A stretch of DNA of 64,000 nucleotides from Pseudomonas sp. Fl4BN1 (GTDB lineage Bacteria > Pseudomonadota > Gammaproteobacteria > Pseudomonadales > Pseudomonadaceae). The notes beneath the pieces were generated by a model. That model saw nothing but the letters and a program-made list of their open reading frames with translations. It did not search any database and was not told the origin of the DNA. This document shows, in pieces, positions 53,967 through 62,489 of this stretch. The first letter of the stretch is position 1. Each line of letters begins with the position of its first letter. A program made the position numbers and the translations under genes. The stretch is from contig NZ_JAAARM010000010.1 of NCBI RefSeq assembly GCF_009908285.1, positions 160,356 to 224,355 of the forward strand, given 5' to 3'.

Positions 53967-54072
53967 CGTCAAGCGACGCGCTTGCAGCTCCCATCCCGGA
54001 CTGGCGGGCAAGCCGCGAATCACGCAGGATGCGCAGGGTCCGCGTGGATCAAAATAAAAACAGAAGGGCGCC

Positions 54073-55002
54073 ATGAACCCACGCCAACCTATCCCCAACA
54101 TCAACATCGGCCAGGTCTACGACCAGCGTTACGCCGATGCCCAGGTGCACTACGACAAGCTCAGCAACCTGGCCGACTTCTTCGGCCGCAATATGCCGGT
54201 GCATCGCCACGACCGTTTCTTCCAGGTGCACTACGTGCAGAGCGGCGCGGTGCGGGTCTACCTCGACGACCAGCAGTACCTGGAGTCGGGGCCGATGTTC
54301 TTCCTGACCCCGCCGACCATTCCCCACGCCTTCGTCACCGAGGCCGACAGCGAAGGCCATGTGCTCACCGTGCGCCAGCAGCTGGTGTGGGAGTTGATCG
54401 GCGCCGATCCGGCACTGGCCCCGATGCCCCAGGTGCCGCCGGTGTGCGTGGCCCTGGCGCGCCTGGGAGCGGAGTTCGCCAGCGAAGTGCGGCGCCTGGA
54501 GTACCTGTTCGATGAACTGCAGCAGGAGATCGCGGGGCAGGGGGCCGGCCGCGAATCGGCGCTCGAAGCCCTGACCCGGCTGCTGATGATCAGCCTGCTG
54601 CGGCTCTCGGCCAACTCCCTGAAGGCGCGTCCGGCGCGCCATGAAGACCTGCAGATCTTCCATCGCTTCAACGAGCTGATCGAGGTCCGCTACCTGGAGC
54701 ATTGGCCCCTGAGTCGCTACGCCAGCACGCTCGGGGTTACCGAGGCGCGGCTCAACGATGTCTGCCGGCGCATTGCCGACTTGCCATCCAAACGCCTGGT
54801 GTACGAACGGCTGATGCAGGAATCCAAGCGCCTGCTGCTGTTCACCGGCAGTTCGATCAACGAGATCTGTTACCAGCTGGGCTTCAAGGACCCGGCCTAT
54901 TTCAGCCGGTTTTTCCAGCGTTACGCCAAGACCGCGCCGGGCGAGTACCGCTTGCGCCAGGGGCAGGTGATTGCACCTTCTGCAGCTGCGCCGGGCGCCT
55001 GA
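54073..55002 (+). CDS. hpaA: HpaA, AraC-family activator of 4-hydroxyphenylacetate catabolism
   Basis: The 309-residue regulator has an N-terminal cupin-like ligand domain (MPVHRHDRFFQVHYVQSGAV) and a C-terminal double helix-turn-helix (WPLSRYASTLGVTEARLNDV; SINEICYQLGFKDPAYFSRF). In enterics HpaA activates hpaBC with 4-hydroxyphenylacetate as effector. It is divergent from hpaG1. Since hpaBC are not in this window, its main targets probably lie elsewhere in the genome. Confidence 0.9.
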   Translation: MNPRQPIPNINIGQVYDQRYADAQVHYDKLSNLADFFGRNMPVHRHDRFFQVHYVQSGAVRVYLDDQQYLESGPMFFLTPPTIPHAFVTEADSEGHVLTVRQQLVWELIGADPALAPMPQVPPVCVALARLGAEFASEVRRLEYLFDELQQEIAGQGAGRESALEALTRLLMISLLRLSANSLKARPARHEDLQIFHRFNELIEVRYLEHWPLSRYASTLGVTEARLNDVCRRIADLPSKRLVYERLMQESKRLLLFTGSSINEICYQLGFKDPAYFSRFFQRYAKTAPGEYRLRQGQVIAPSAAAPGA

Positions 55003-55116
55003 GAGCCCGGGCAGGGCTGATACCACGGGGCCTTGCACAGGCAGTTGGCGCTGGCTGTATTCGCCGTCTGGCGGGCGTGGCAGAATCCGCGCCTTTGCCC
55101 GACAAGGAGCGTCTTC

Positions 55117-56208
55117 ATGCTGCGTACTGTTGTGTTGTCCCTGCTGGTGCTGGGTGCCTTGCCGTGCCAGGCCCGGGAGCTGCCGGAACAGACGCCGCTG
55201 TGGTTGCAGCAGGAGGGCTGGATCAGCGCGTGCGACAACCGCCGCGACTGCCAACTGCTCTACGCGCCGAACATTGCCTTTGCCGCGCAGGTCAACCACC
55301 TGACCTTGAAAATCCGCAGCCAGGCCGGTCCCGAGGGCCGGGTGCAACTGCAACTGGAGCACCAGGGCGCGCCATTCGAACTCGGCGCGCTGCGCCTGGA
55401 TGGCCAGCCGCTGGAGCCGGGCTTGCTGGCGGCCCTGGTCCAGGAAGTGGAAGCCCCCGACAGCACCCGTGAACAACAGTACTACCGGGTTGATGATCAG
55501 CCCCTGGTCCGACAATGGCTGGCGCGCCTGCGGGCCGGGCAGGTGCTGGAGTTGCCCGGCGAGGAACCGGCCCAGGTGCTGCTCAAGGGGCTGCCGGAGT
55601 TGCTGCAAGGGGTGGACCAGGCGCAGCAGCGCCAGGGCACGGTCAGCGCCCTGGCGGCGCCCGGCGAGCAACCGAACAGCGCGGTGCCCAGGGTCCAGCC
55701 GGCCCAGGCGTTGCGCCCCTATCCGGGGGTGAAGCCCCTCAGCGCCCGGGAGCGCGCCGGGCTACTGGCGGCGGTGCAAAAAACCTTGCCGCCGCCAAAG
55801 TCCGAAGAAGACGACGACTACGTCATGCCGCCGAGGATCGAGGTCTATCCCCTGACTGCGCAGCAGGTGCTGGTGTTCGAGTTCTCCGACTGCGGTGCCT
55901 ACATCTGCCTGTTCGATATCAGCAGCCGCTCGCGCACTGCGCCCTATGGGGTGCAAAGCCTGCAGCTGCAGGCATTGCCGGCCGGAAGCGTCGATAATGC
56001 CGGCGGCATCAACTATTACCCCGAGACCGGCGTACTCAGCAGTTTCCTGCTGGGCCGCGGGGTTGGCGACTGTGGTGAAATGGCCAGCTGGCACTTCGAC
56101 GGCCAGGCGTTCCAGCTCACCGACTACCGGCGCATGCCCAGTTGCAGCGGCTTGGGCTACGAAGACTGGCCAGTGCTCTGGAGCGCCGAGGCGCCGAAGC
56201 GCCCCTGA
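55117..56208 (+). CDS. DUF1176 exported protein
   Basis: From ATG 55117 the product has 363 residues, with a signal peptide cleaved after CQA (residue 19). The mature part holds conserved-looking SACDNRRDCQLLYAP at the start and GGINYYPETGVLSSFLLGRG near the end, which fits DUF1176, a periplasmic family of unknown function. Six or more cysteines suggest disulfides. AAGGAG precedes ATG. It follows hpaA but is unlikely to belong to the pathway. Confidence 0.82.
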   Translation: MLRTVVLSLLVLGALPCQARELPEQTPLWLQQEGWISACDNRRDCQLLYAPNIAFAAQVNHLTLKIRSQAGPEGRVQLQLEHQGAPFELGALRLDGQPLEPGLLAALVQEVEAPDSTREQQYYRVDDQPLVRQWLARLRAGQVLELPGEEPAQVLLKGLPELLQGVDQAQQRQGTVSALAAPGEQPNSAVPRVQPAQALRPYPGVKPLSARERAGLLAAVQKTLPPPKSEEDDDYVMPPRIEVYPLTAQQVLVFEFSDCGAYICLFDISSRSRTAPYGVQSLQLQALPAGSVDNAGGINYYPETGVLSSFLLGRGVGDCGEMASWHFDGQAFQLTDYRRMPSCSGLGYEDWPVLWSAEAPKRP

Positions 56209-56217
56209 GCCCAGGCA

Positions 56218-57879
56218 TCAGACGCAAGCCTCGTTGCGGGGCGCAGTGCAGGGTTGCGCCTGGGCTGCTCCCAGTAGCAGGTCCGCAGCCTTTTCCCCGA
56301 TCATGATCGCCGCCGCGTTGGTGTTGCCGGTGATCAGGCTCGGCATGATCGAGGCATCCGCCACCCGCAGGCCCTGGAGGCCGTGGACCCGAAGTTGGTC
56401 GTCTACCACCGCCAGTTCGTCGTGGCCCATCTTGCAACTGCCCACCGGGTGAAACACCGTGCCCAGGTGCTGGCGGATCCATTGCTCGATCTGTTCCTGG
56501 CTCTGCACCTGCGGCCCGGGCACCAGCTCGCCGCGCAAGCGCTGGGAGAAGGCTCGAGTCGCCGCCAGCTGGCGCACCAGACGCAACCCGGCCACCAGCT
56601 TGCGCAGGTCTTCCGGGTGGCTGAGGAAGTTGGCGTCGATCAGCGGCTTGTCGTGCGGGTCGGCGGAGTTCAGGCGCACCCGACCACGGCTCTGCGGGTG
56701 CATCACCGCCACATGCAGGCTGATGCCGTGGCCCACGGGGATCAGGCGCTGGGGCTGGTTCTTTAGGGCCGGGGCGACGATCAGCCCCAGTTCCGGCACC
56801 GGGTCCTCGGGTGTCAGGCGCAGGAAGGCCCCGGACTCGACGGTGTTGGAGGTCAGCGGGCCCTGGCGCCGGGTCAGGTACTGCCAGGGCGAGCGGGCCA
56901 GGGGCAGCAGGCCCTTGGCGGAAATGCCGTAGCCCAGCTCGGGGTCGCTGCGGTACATCAGCACGATGTCCTGGTGATCCTGCAGGTTGAGCCCGACCCC
57001 CGGCAGCGGATGGCGGGAAACGATCCCGTGGCGCTCCAGCTCCTCGGCCGGGCCGATGCCGGACAGCAACAGCAGTTGCGGAGAGTTGATCGCCCCGGCG
57101 CTGAGGATCACCTCCCGGCGCGCCTGCAATTGCCACACCCGGCCGTCCTGGCTGATTTCCACGCCGCTGGCGCGGGTGCCTTGCAGCAATACCCGGTGGG
57201 TCAGGGTGCTGCTCAGTACCGTCAGGTTCTGCCGATGCAGGATCGGGTGCAGGAAGGCCCGGGCGGCGCTGCAGCGTTCGCCGTTGATCTGGGTGACATG
57301 GAACGGCCCGAAGCCTTCCTGTTCCGCGCTGTTGAAGTCCGGGTTGTAGTTCCAGCCCAGCTCGGTGGCGGCCTGGTAGAACACCGAATTGACCGGGCTT
57401 GGGCTGCGCTGTTCGGCGACGTTGAGCTCGCCGTGCTGGCCGTGCCAGGGCGAGGCGCCCGGTTCGAAATGCTCCGAGCGCTTGAAGTAGGGCAGCAGTT
57501 CGTCATGGCTCCAGCCCTGGTTGCCGGCGGCGACCCAGCGGTCGAAATCCAGGCGATGGCCGCGGATATAGATCATCCCGTTGATCGCGCTGGAGCCACC
57601 CCAGACCCGGCCTCGGGGGCAGGGGATCGGCACGTCGCCGCTGCTGGCCTGGGGGCTGAACTGGTGCATCCAGTTCCAGCGCGGGTTGGCGATCAGGCGG
57701 ATGATCCCCGCCGGGGTGCGCACATAGGCCGCGGGCAGCAACGTGCGGTCGCTGGGCCCGGCCTCGATCAGGCACACCTGGACCTTGGGGTCGGCGGACA
57801 GGCGGTTGGCCAGCACGCAACCGGCGGAGCCGGCGCCGACCACGATGTAGTCGAAGGTGTGCGTGGTGCTTTCACTCAT
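56218..57879 (-). CDS. GMC-family FAD oxidoreductase (choline-dehydrogenase-like)
   Basis: The 553-residue flavoprotein has the N-terminal FAD motif VVGAGSAGCVLANRLSADP, the GMC signature GGSSAINGMIYIRGH, and C-terminal catalytic HPVGSCKMG followed by SLITGNTNAAAIMIGEKAAD. GMC enzymes oxidise alcohols to aldehydes or ketones. It is last in the minus-strand cluster headed by the cupin dioxygenase, so the substrate is probably an alcohol in that pathway rather than choline. Confidence 0.88.
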   Translation of the reverse strand: MSESTTHTFDYIVVGAGSAGCVLANRLSADPKVQVCLIEAGPSDRTLLPAAYVRTPAGIIRLIANPRWNWMHQFSPQASSGDVPIPCPRGRVWGGSSAINGMIYIRGHRLDFDRWVAAGNQGWSHDELLPYFKRSEHFEPGASPWHGQHGELNVAEQRSPSPVNSVFYQAATELGWNYNPDFNSAEQEGFGPFHVTQINGERCSAARAFLHPILHRQNLTVLSSTLTHRVLLQGTRASGVEISQDGRVWQLQARREVILSAGAINSPQLLLLSGIGPAEELERHGIVSRHPLPGVGLNLQDHQDIVLMYRSDPELGYGISAKGLLPLARSPWQYLTRRQGPLTSNTVESGAFLRLTPEDPVPELGLIVAPALKNQPQRLIPVGHGISLHVAVMHPQSRGRVRLNSADPHDKPLIDANFLSHPEDLRKLVAGLRLVRQLAATRAFSQRLRGELVPGPQVQSQEQIEQWIRQHLGTVFHPVGSCKMGHDELAVVDDQLRVHGLQGLRVADASIMPSLITGNTNAAAIMIGEKAADLLLGAAQAQPCTAPRNEACV

Positions 57880-57914
57880 GGGGGATACCTCTTGGGCAGT
57901 CACAGAAGTCCATC

Positions 57915-59216
57915 TCAGAGCCCCAGCAGCGAGCCGACGTCGAGGGTCACTTGCAGGCCGACGACAAAGCCGTTGCCGCTCAGCTCGCGGGCTTCGGGGT
58001 TGTAGAAGTTGTCCGGGTTGATCAGGTACTGGACGCTGGGCTCCAGGGCCAGTTGCCGGGTCAGGGCGATATGGGCGTTGGCTTCCAGTGCGTAGACATT
58101 GGGTTCGCCCAGGCGCGAGTCGCCGCGGTTGGCGATCCGCGCCTGTTGCTGGAAGCGCAACTGATGGTCGTTGAGGCGCAGGTAGCTGGCCTTGAGGTTG
58201 AGCTTGTCCTGGGGCCGGTCGAAGGGCGCCAGGTAGGTCAGGCCGGCTTCGACGAAACGGCTGAAGGGTTGCTTGTCATCGGCCGCCGCCGACAGTGAGC
58301 CGAACAGCAGCAGGGCCTGGGGCGCGGTGCCCTGGCCGGCGTCGGCGCGCCACAGCGATTGCTGGAACTTGAAGAACGCACCAGCGCTGCCGAAATCCAT
58401 GGCCCCGGTCAGCGGATCAACCTGCTTGGAAGTGTTGTAGTAGCCGTTGAGCTCGTAATGGGAGCTGTAGGCATTGCGGTTCTGGCTGCCGATACCCAGC
58501 AGCAGGCTGGTGCCGCTGGCGTCGTCGGTGCTGAAATCCAGGCCCTTGCGCTGTTTCAGGTAGTCCACGGGGTTGGACTCGAAGGCGCCGCCATGCACAT
58601 ACCACTCGGGCGTCATCTGGTATTTCAGGTAGCCGCCCCAACTGCCGTAGGGCGGCGGCAGGACCCCAGTTGAAGAGTCGATGATCGGGTCGTTGCAGGT
58701 GACCGTGCTTTCGCAGTTGTAGATGTAGAAATAGCGCCGGGCGTTGGTGCGGCCCAGGCTCAGGTCCATACGGCCGTCGAGCCAGGTCTGCTGGTAGGTC
58801 AAGAGGCTCAGCTGGTTGCTGGTGAGGTCATTGTGGATCGGTGCCCCGGCAAAGTAGCTGCCGGCGGCACCTTGCCAGTTGCGCGAGGTGGGCACGCCGG
58901 TCTCGTGGTCGAGGATGAACAGCGTCTGCTCGAAGTGAAAGGCTGCGCCCTCGAGACCGGCAAAGGTCTCAAGGTTGACGTCGGCACCGACGAACAGGTC
59001 GCCGCTGTTGCCGAAACTGTGGGGCCTAGGGCCGGTGTCGAGGTTCTTCATTGCCAGGCTGAGAAACTGCACATGGGGCGTGATGCCCTGGTCGGCCAGG
59101 TAGTCGCCCAGGCCGGACAGCGGGCCGCTACGCGGCGCAGCCGGAGCATCGGCGAGGCATTCAAGGGGCAGCAGCAGGGCTGCCAGCAGCGGGCACAGCG
59201 CATAGGAAGCATTCAT
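57915..59216 (-). CDS. OprB-like carbohydrate-selective porin
   Basis: The 433-residue outer-membrane protein has a signal peptide (cleaved after LADA near residue 24) and a long run of amphipathic beta strands ending in a C-terminal leucine-rich strand (FVVGLQVTLDVGSLLGL). SGLGDYLADQGITPHVQFLS and GGYLKYQMTPEWYVHGGAFE are typical of OprB. Within the cluster it would admit the substrate across the outer membrane. It lies 35 bases from the GMC gene. Confidence 0.85.
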   Translation of the reverse strand: MNASYALCPLLAALLLPLECLADAPAAPRSGPLSGLGDYLADQGITPHVQFLSLAMKNLDTGPRPHSFGNSGDLFVGADVNLETFAGLEGAAFHFEQTLFILDHETGVPTSRNWQGAAGSYFAGAPIHNDLTSNQLSLLTYQQTWLDGRMDLSLGRTNARRYFYIYNCESTVTCNDPIIDSSTGVLPPPYGSWGGYLKYQMTPEWYVHGGAFESNPVDYLKQRKGLDFSTDDASGTSLLLGIGSQNRNAYSSHYELNGYYNTSKQVDPLTGAMDFGSAGAFFKFQQSLWRADAGQGTAPQALLLFGSLSAAADDKQPFSRFVEAGLTYLAPFDRPQDKLNLKASYLRLNDHQLRFQQQARIANRGDSRLGEPNVYALEANAHIALTRQLALEPSVQYLINPDNFYNPEARELSGNGFVVGLQVTLDVGSLLGL

Positions 59217-59267
59217 GTCGGGTACTCGTTTATTGTTGTTTTTGTCTTGAGTGTTGGAATTGCGGGT

Positions 59268-60332
59268 TCAGGCCTCGGCCAGGGTCGGTGTCGGGTTGAC
59301 CAGAACCTTGATCTGGCTTTTGTCTTGCAGCAGCGATTCAAAGCCCAGTTGCACCGCCTGCTCCAGGGCCAGGCAGCGGGTGACTGCCCGGGACAGGTCC
59401 AGGCGCCCGCTGGCCAGCAGTTCGATCAGTTCGGGATAGACATGGCGATAACCGACGCTGCTGAGCAGGCGCAGTTCGTTGTTCACCAAGTGGAAGGCGT
59501 CGAATTGCACCTCGCCCATCAGGCCGACCATGACCGCTTCGCCACCCTTGCGCAGGCAGTGCAGGGCATGAGTCAGGGTCTGCTGGGTACCGGCGGCTTC
59601 AAAGGCACTGTCGATACCGCCGTCGCTCAATTGCCTTAGCTGCTCCTGCAGACTTGGGTCACGGCCGTCAAGGGCCGCCGAAGCACCGAATTCCAGGGCC
59701 AGGCGCCGGCGCTCGGGGTCCAGGTCCACGGCATAGATCCGCTCCACACCGCGCAGCCGCGCCAGCAGGATCAGCAGCAGGCCGATCGGACCCAGGCCAA
59801 ACACCGCACAGCTGTCACCGGCCATCAGGCTGCTCTGGTTCAAGGCGTGAAAGGCCACGGCCGCAGGTTCGAGCACGGCCGCCTGCTTGAAGCTCACGTT
59901 TTCCGGCAGCAGGTGCAGCATGTAGGCGGGCACCAGGGCCTGTTCGGCGAAACCGCCATCGCCCATCAGGCCGATGAAACCCATGGATTGGCACAGGTTG
60001 TACTGGCCTATGCGGCAGTACTGGCAATCACCGCAGCGGTACTCCGGCTCCACTGCTACCCGCTGGCCCAGCAAGCGAGGGTCGACGCCCGGGCCCAGGC
60101 CCACCACTTCACCGCAGAACTCATGGCCAAGGGTCAAGGGGGCCCGGCAGCCGGACAGTGGATGGGCCACTTCCTGGGGAATCGAATGGGGACCATCGGC
60201 GTATTCATGCAGGTCGCTGCCGCAGATGCCGCAGTAGGCGACTTGCAGCAGGACTTCCCCAGCACCGGGCTGGCGCAGTTGCACCTGGCTCAGGCGCAGG
60301 TCCCGGGCGGCGTGCCAACGCAGTGCTTTCAT
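59268..60332 (-). CDS. Zinc-dependent alcohol dehydrogenase (butanediol/sorbitol DH type)
   Basis: The 354-residue MDR enzyme has catalytic-zinc residues in YCGICGSDLHEY and LGHEFCGEV, the four structural-zinc cysteines in CGDCQYCRIGQYNLC, and the NAD motif FGLGPIGLLLILLA. It oxidises a secondary or primary alcohol. ATG 60332 overlaps the transporter stop (ATGA), so the two are translated together. Confidence 0.9.
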   Translation of the reverse strand: MKALRWHAARDLRLSQVQLRQPGAGEVLLQVAYCGICGSDLHEYADGPHSIPQEVAHPLSGCRAPLTLGHEFCGEVVGLGPGVDPRLLGQRVAVEPEYRCGDCQYCRIGQYNLCQSMGFIGLMGDGGFAEQALVPAYMLHLLPENVSFKQAAVLEPAAVAFHALNQSSLMAGDSCAVFGLGPIGLLLILLARLRGVERIYAVDLDPERRRLALEFGASAALDGRDPSLQEQLRQLSDGGIDSAFEAAGTQQTLTHALHCLRKGGEAVMVGLMGEVQFDAFHLVNNELRLLSSVGYRHVYPELIELLASGRLDLSRAVTRCLALEQAVQLGFESLLQDKSQIKVLVNPTPTLAEA

Positions 60333-61615
60333 GGCTGGTTTCCTTGCAGGGTTGGAGTAGCAGCGGCAGTGGTGGCGTCGGCTTGCCGGCGCTGTTGACG
60401 GGCCAGCACCGCCGGTGCGGTTTCCTTGAGGAACAGCGCCAGCACTGCGGCCAGCAGGGCGCCGCCGCAGGACATCCACATGACGATGGACAGGCCGAAG
60501 CGGTCGGCGGCGAAGCCGGCAATGGTCGGGGCGACGAAACCGCCCACCAGCTCACCGATGCCCATGATCATCCCGAGGGCCGTGGCCATGACTTCCCGGG
60601 GTACGGTCTCCGCCGGAATGGTTGCCATGAACAGGGTGAAACAGCCCAGGCCGGTATAGGTCAGCAGCATCAGCACGCCAAGGATCATTGGCGATGGCGC
60701 GAAGAGCAGGGCCATGGGGCAGCAGGCGGCGATCAGCGAGAACAGCACCAGGGTCGGGCGGCGGCCAATGCGATCGGAAATCGCCGGAACGCCAAAGCCC
60801 CACAACACCCAGGCGCCGCCCAGGCAGCTCATGACCATGCCCATGCTGGCCGGGCTGTAGTCGCGGACCTTGATCAGGAAGGTCGGGGTAAAGGAGATCA
60901 GCACGATGAACCAGGTCAGGAAGAAACAGCTGATCAGGGTGCAGAGCACGATATTGCGGCTCTTGAGCAGGGCCAGCCGATGCCCGCCGCCGTGGTTCGT
61001 TGCGGCATCCGCTCGTGGCTCGCCCCGTGGACGGTCCGGGAGCACGTAGCGCCAGATCAGCAGGGCAATCAGCAATCCGGGGACCAGCGAGATGATGAAC
61101 GCATGGCGCCAGCCATAAGCCTCGGCCAGGGCGACCAGCACCGGCGGGCCGATCACTGCCCCCAGCAAGCCGGCTGCCGAACCTTGCAGCAGGCCCATGT
61201 TCAAGCCTCGGCGATGGGGCGACGAGGCCTCCACCATCAAGGATTGCGACAATGGCAGGATCGGCCCTTCGGCCAGCCCCATGATCCCGCGAAACAGCAG
61301 CAGGCTGAGGAACCCGGTGACCAGCCCGGACAGCGCCGAGCACAGGGAAAACAGGATCACCGCGATGATCAGCAGCGGCTTGCGTATGCCACGGCGGTCC
61401 GACCAGGCGCCCACCAGAGCCCCCGACACCGCCCAGGCCAGGGCCAGTACCGAGGACAGCATGCCCAGGTGGCTGTTGCTCAGTTGCAGTTCGTCCGCCA
61501 TGAAGGGGAACAGGAAGGACAGCGCCAGACGATCGAAAAAGACGAAGCCGAAGGTCAGGAACAGCACCCCCAGCAAGGTGTTCTCGTAACCGGCCTTGTT
61601 GTTTTTATAAGCCAT
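60329..61615 (-). CDS. MFS transporter of the AraC-controlled cluster
   Basis: The 428-residue permease has about 12 helices and two MFS loop motifs, DRRGIRKPLLI and DRIGRRPTLVLF. It resembles organic-acid and aromatic-acid transporters (LGLAEGPILPLSQSLMVEAS in helix 4-5). It follows the cupin gene by 33 bases and overlaps the dehydrogenase gene. The substrate is unknown and is presumably the compound that induces the cluster. Confidence 0.88.
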   Translation of the reverse strand: MAYKNNKAGYENTLLGVLFLTFGFVFFDRLALSFLFPFMADELQLSNSHLGMLSSVLALAWAVSGALVGAWSDRRGIRKPLLIIAVILFSLCSALSGLVTGFLSLLLFRGIMGLAEGPILPLSQSLMVEASSPHRRGLNMGLLQGSAAGLLGAVIGPPVLVALAEAYGWRHAFIISLVPGLLIALLIWRYVLPDRPRGEPRADAATNHGGGHRLALLKSRNIVLCTLISCFFLTWFIVLISFTPTFLIKVRDYSPASMGMVMSCLGGAWVLWGFGVPAISDRIGRRPTLVLFSLIAACCPMALLFAPSPMILGVLMLLTYTGLGCFTLFMATIPAETVPREVMATALGMIMGIGELVGGFVAPTIAGFAADRFGLSIVMWMSCGGALLAAVLALFLKETAPAVLARQQRRQADATTAAATPTLQGNQP

Positions 61616-61648
61616 GGTGGTTCTCCGAGGAGGCGTCAGAAATCGCGA

Positions 61649-62182
61649 TCAGCGAAACAGGGTGTCGATGTGGGCCGCGCCCAGGCCGATCTTTTCGTAG
61701 TGCTCGCGGCACATCGCGATGTAGGAGTGCACATCGAAGTAGCCGTCGGGCTCGCCCTGTTCGTCGAGCCAGATCAGCGGGCCCTTGACGATGAAGAACA
61801 CACGCATCGGCTGTTCATGTTCGTAGGCCACCAGGGTGTGACCCTCGCCCGGGGTCTCGTAGACGAAGTCGCCTGCGCTGGCGGTCCATTCGTGTTCCAG
61901 GTAGCCCCACTTGCCGGACAGGGTGTAGGCAAAGACTTCGTGGGGGTGATAGTGGCGGTTGACCAGCCCGGCACTGCTGGCCATCAGAATGTCGCACCAG
62001 CGGTTTTCACTGGGGGAGATCCACAGCGGTCGCGAGGACACGGTTTCGGTGAAGGGCACGTACAGACTCAGGTCGTCGCTGGCGGCGTTGGGCAGGTAGA
62101 CCTCCGGCTTGGCGTCGGGCTTGAAACAATTGGCGATAGGCTGCAGGTCTTTCCAGAATTCACGGGTGGCTGCTTCAGGCAT
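61649..62182 (-). CDS. Cupin dioxygenase, 2,4'-dihydroxyacetophenone dioxygenase-like
   Basis: The 177-residue cupin has the iron-site pair His77-x-His79 in NRHYHPHEVFAY, Glu96 in GYLEHEW, and His115 in PGEGHTLVAYEH. I recall nearly the same positions as ligands in 2,4'-dihydroxyacetophenone dioxygenase, which cleaves the side chain of that aryl ketone to 4-hydroxybenzoate and formate. The length is the same too. The true substrate here is unproven. It heads the minus-strand operon, divergent from the AraC gene. Confidence 0.75.
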   Translation of the reverse strand: MPEAATREFWKDLQPIANCFKPDAKPEVYLPNAASDDLSLYVPFTETVSSRPLWISPSENRWCDILMASSAGLVNRHYHPHEVFAYTLSGKWGYLEHEWTASAGDFVYETPGEGHTLVAYEHEQPMRVFFIVKGPLIWLDEQGEPDGYFDVHSYIAMCREHYEKIGLGAAHIDTLFR

Positions 62183-62284
62183 GGTCGACCTCAATGGTTC
62201 TTATTAGGGGGAGCTACGGCGATAACTGAGACGACTCTAGGCGCGCAGGCCGGCGCCGGTTTGATCGAATCGGACCGGTTTGTT

Positions 62285-62297
62285 GTCCGTTTCGGAC
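62285..62297. promoter_or_regulatory. Palindrome in the cupin/AraC intergenic region
   Basis: GTCCG-TTT-CGGAC, with a third CGGAC at 62269-62273, lies about 100 bases before the cupin operon start. It may be a regulator site, although AraC proteins more often bind direct repeats. Confidence 0.35.
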
Positions 62298-62367
62298 GGC
62301 GTTTTTCCTACTTTAAATAGCGATGTCGTGAGGACGTTCAGGCGACCGGGTCCCACTGCGTTTGAAG

Positions 62368-62396
62368 TTGACAGGCTATATACTTCAGATGTTAAT
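62368..62396 (+). promoter_or_regulatory. Candidate sigma-70 promoter of the AraC gene
   Basis: TTGACA (62368-62373), 17 bases, then GTTAAT (62391-62396): a consensus -35 at ideal spacing to a fair -10, about 94 bases before the chosen start codon. Confidence 0.5.
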
Positions 62397-62489
62397 GAAT
62401 GGCCGCAGGCCGCAGAGCATGCGGCCCCAGGTGCCCGGACACTGCCTTGCCGTCCGGGGAACATCCAGCCGCCCATGAGAAGAACAACA

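Noticed and set aside
54049..55671. A 540-codon minus-strand frame opposite hpaA and the DUF1176 gene
   Set aside because: Shadow of two supported plus-strand genes and of the intergenic region between them.
60158..62320. A 720-codon plus-strand frame opposite the dehydrogenase, MFS and cupin genes
   Set aside because: It spans three recognisable minus-strand genes and carries no motif. It is low-complexity Gln/Gly/His sequence.
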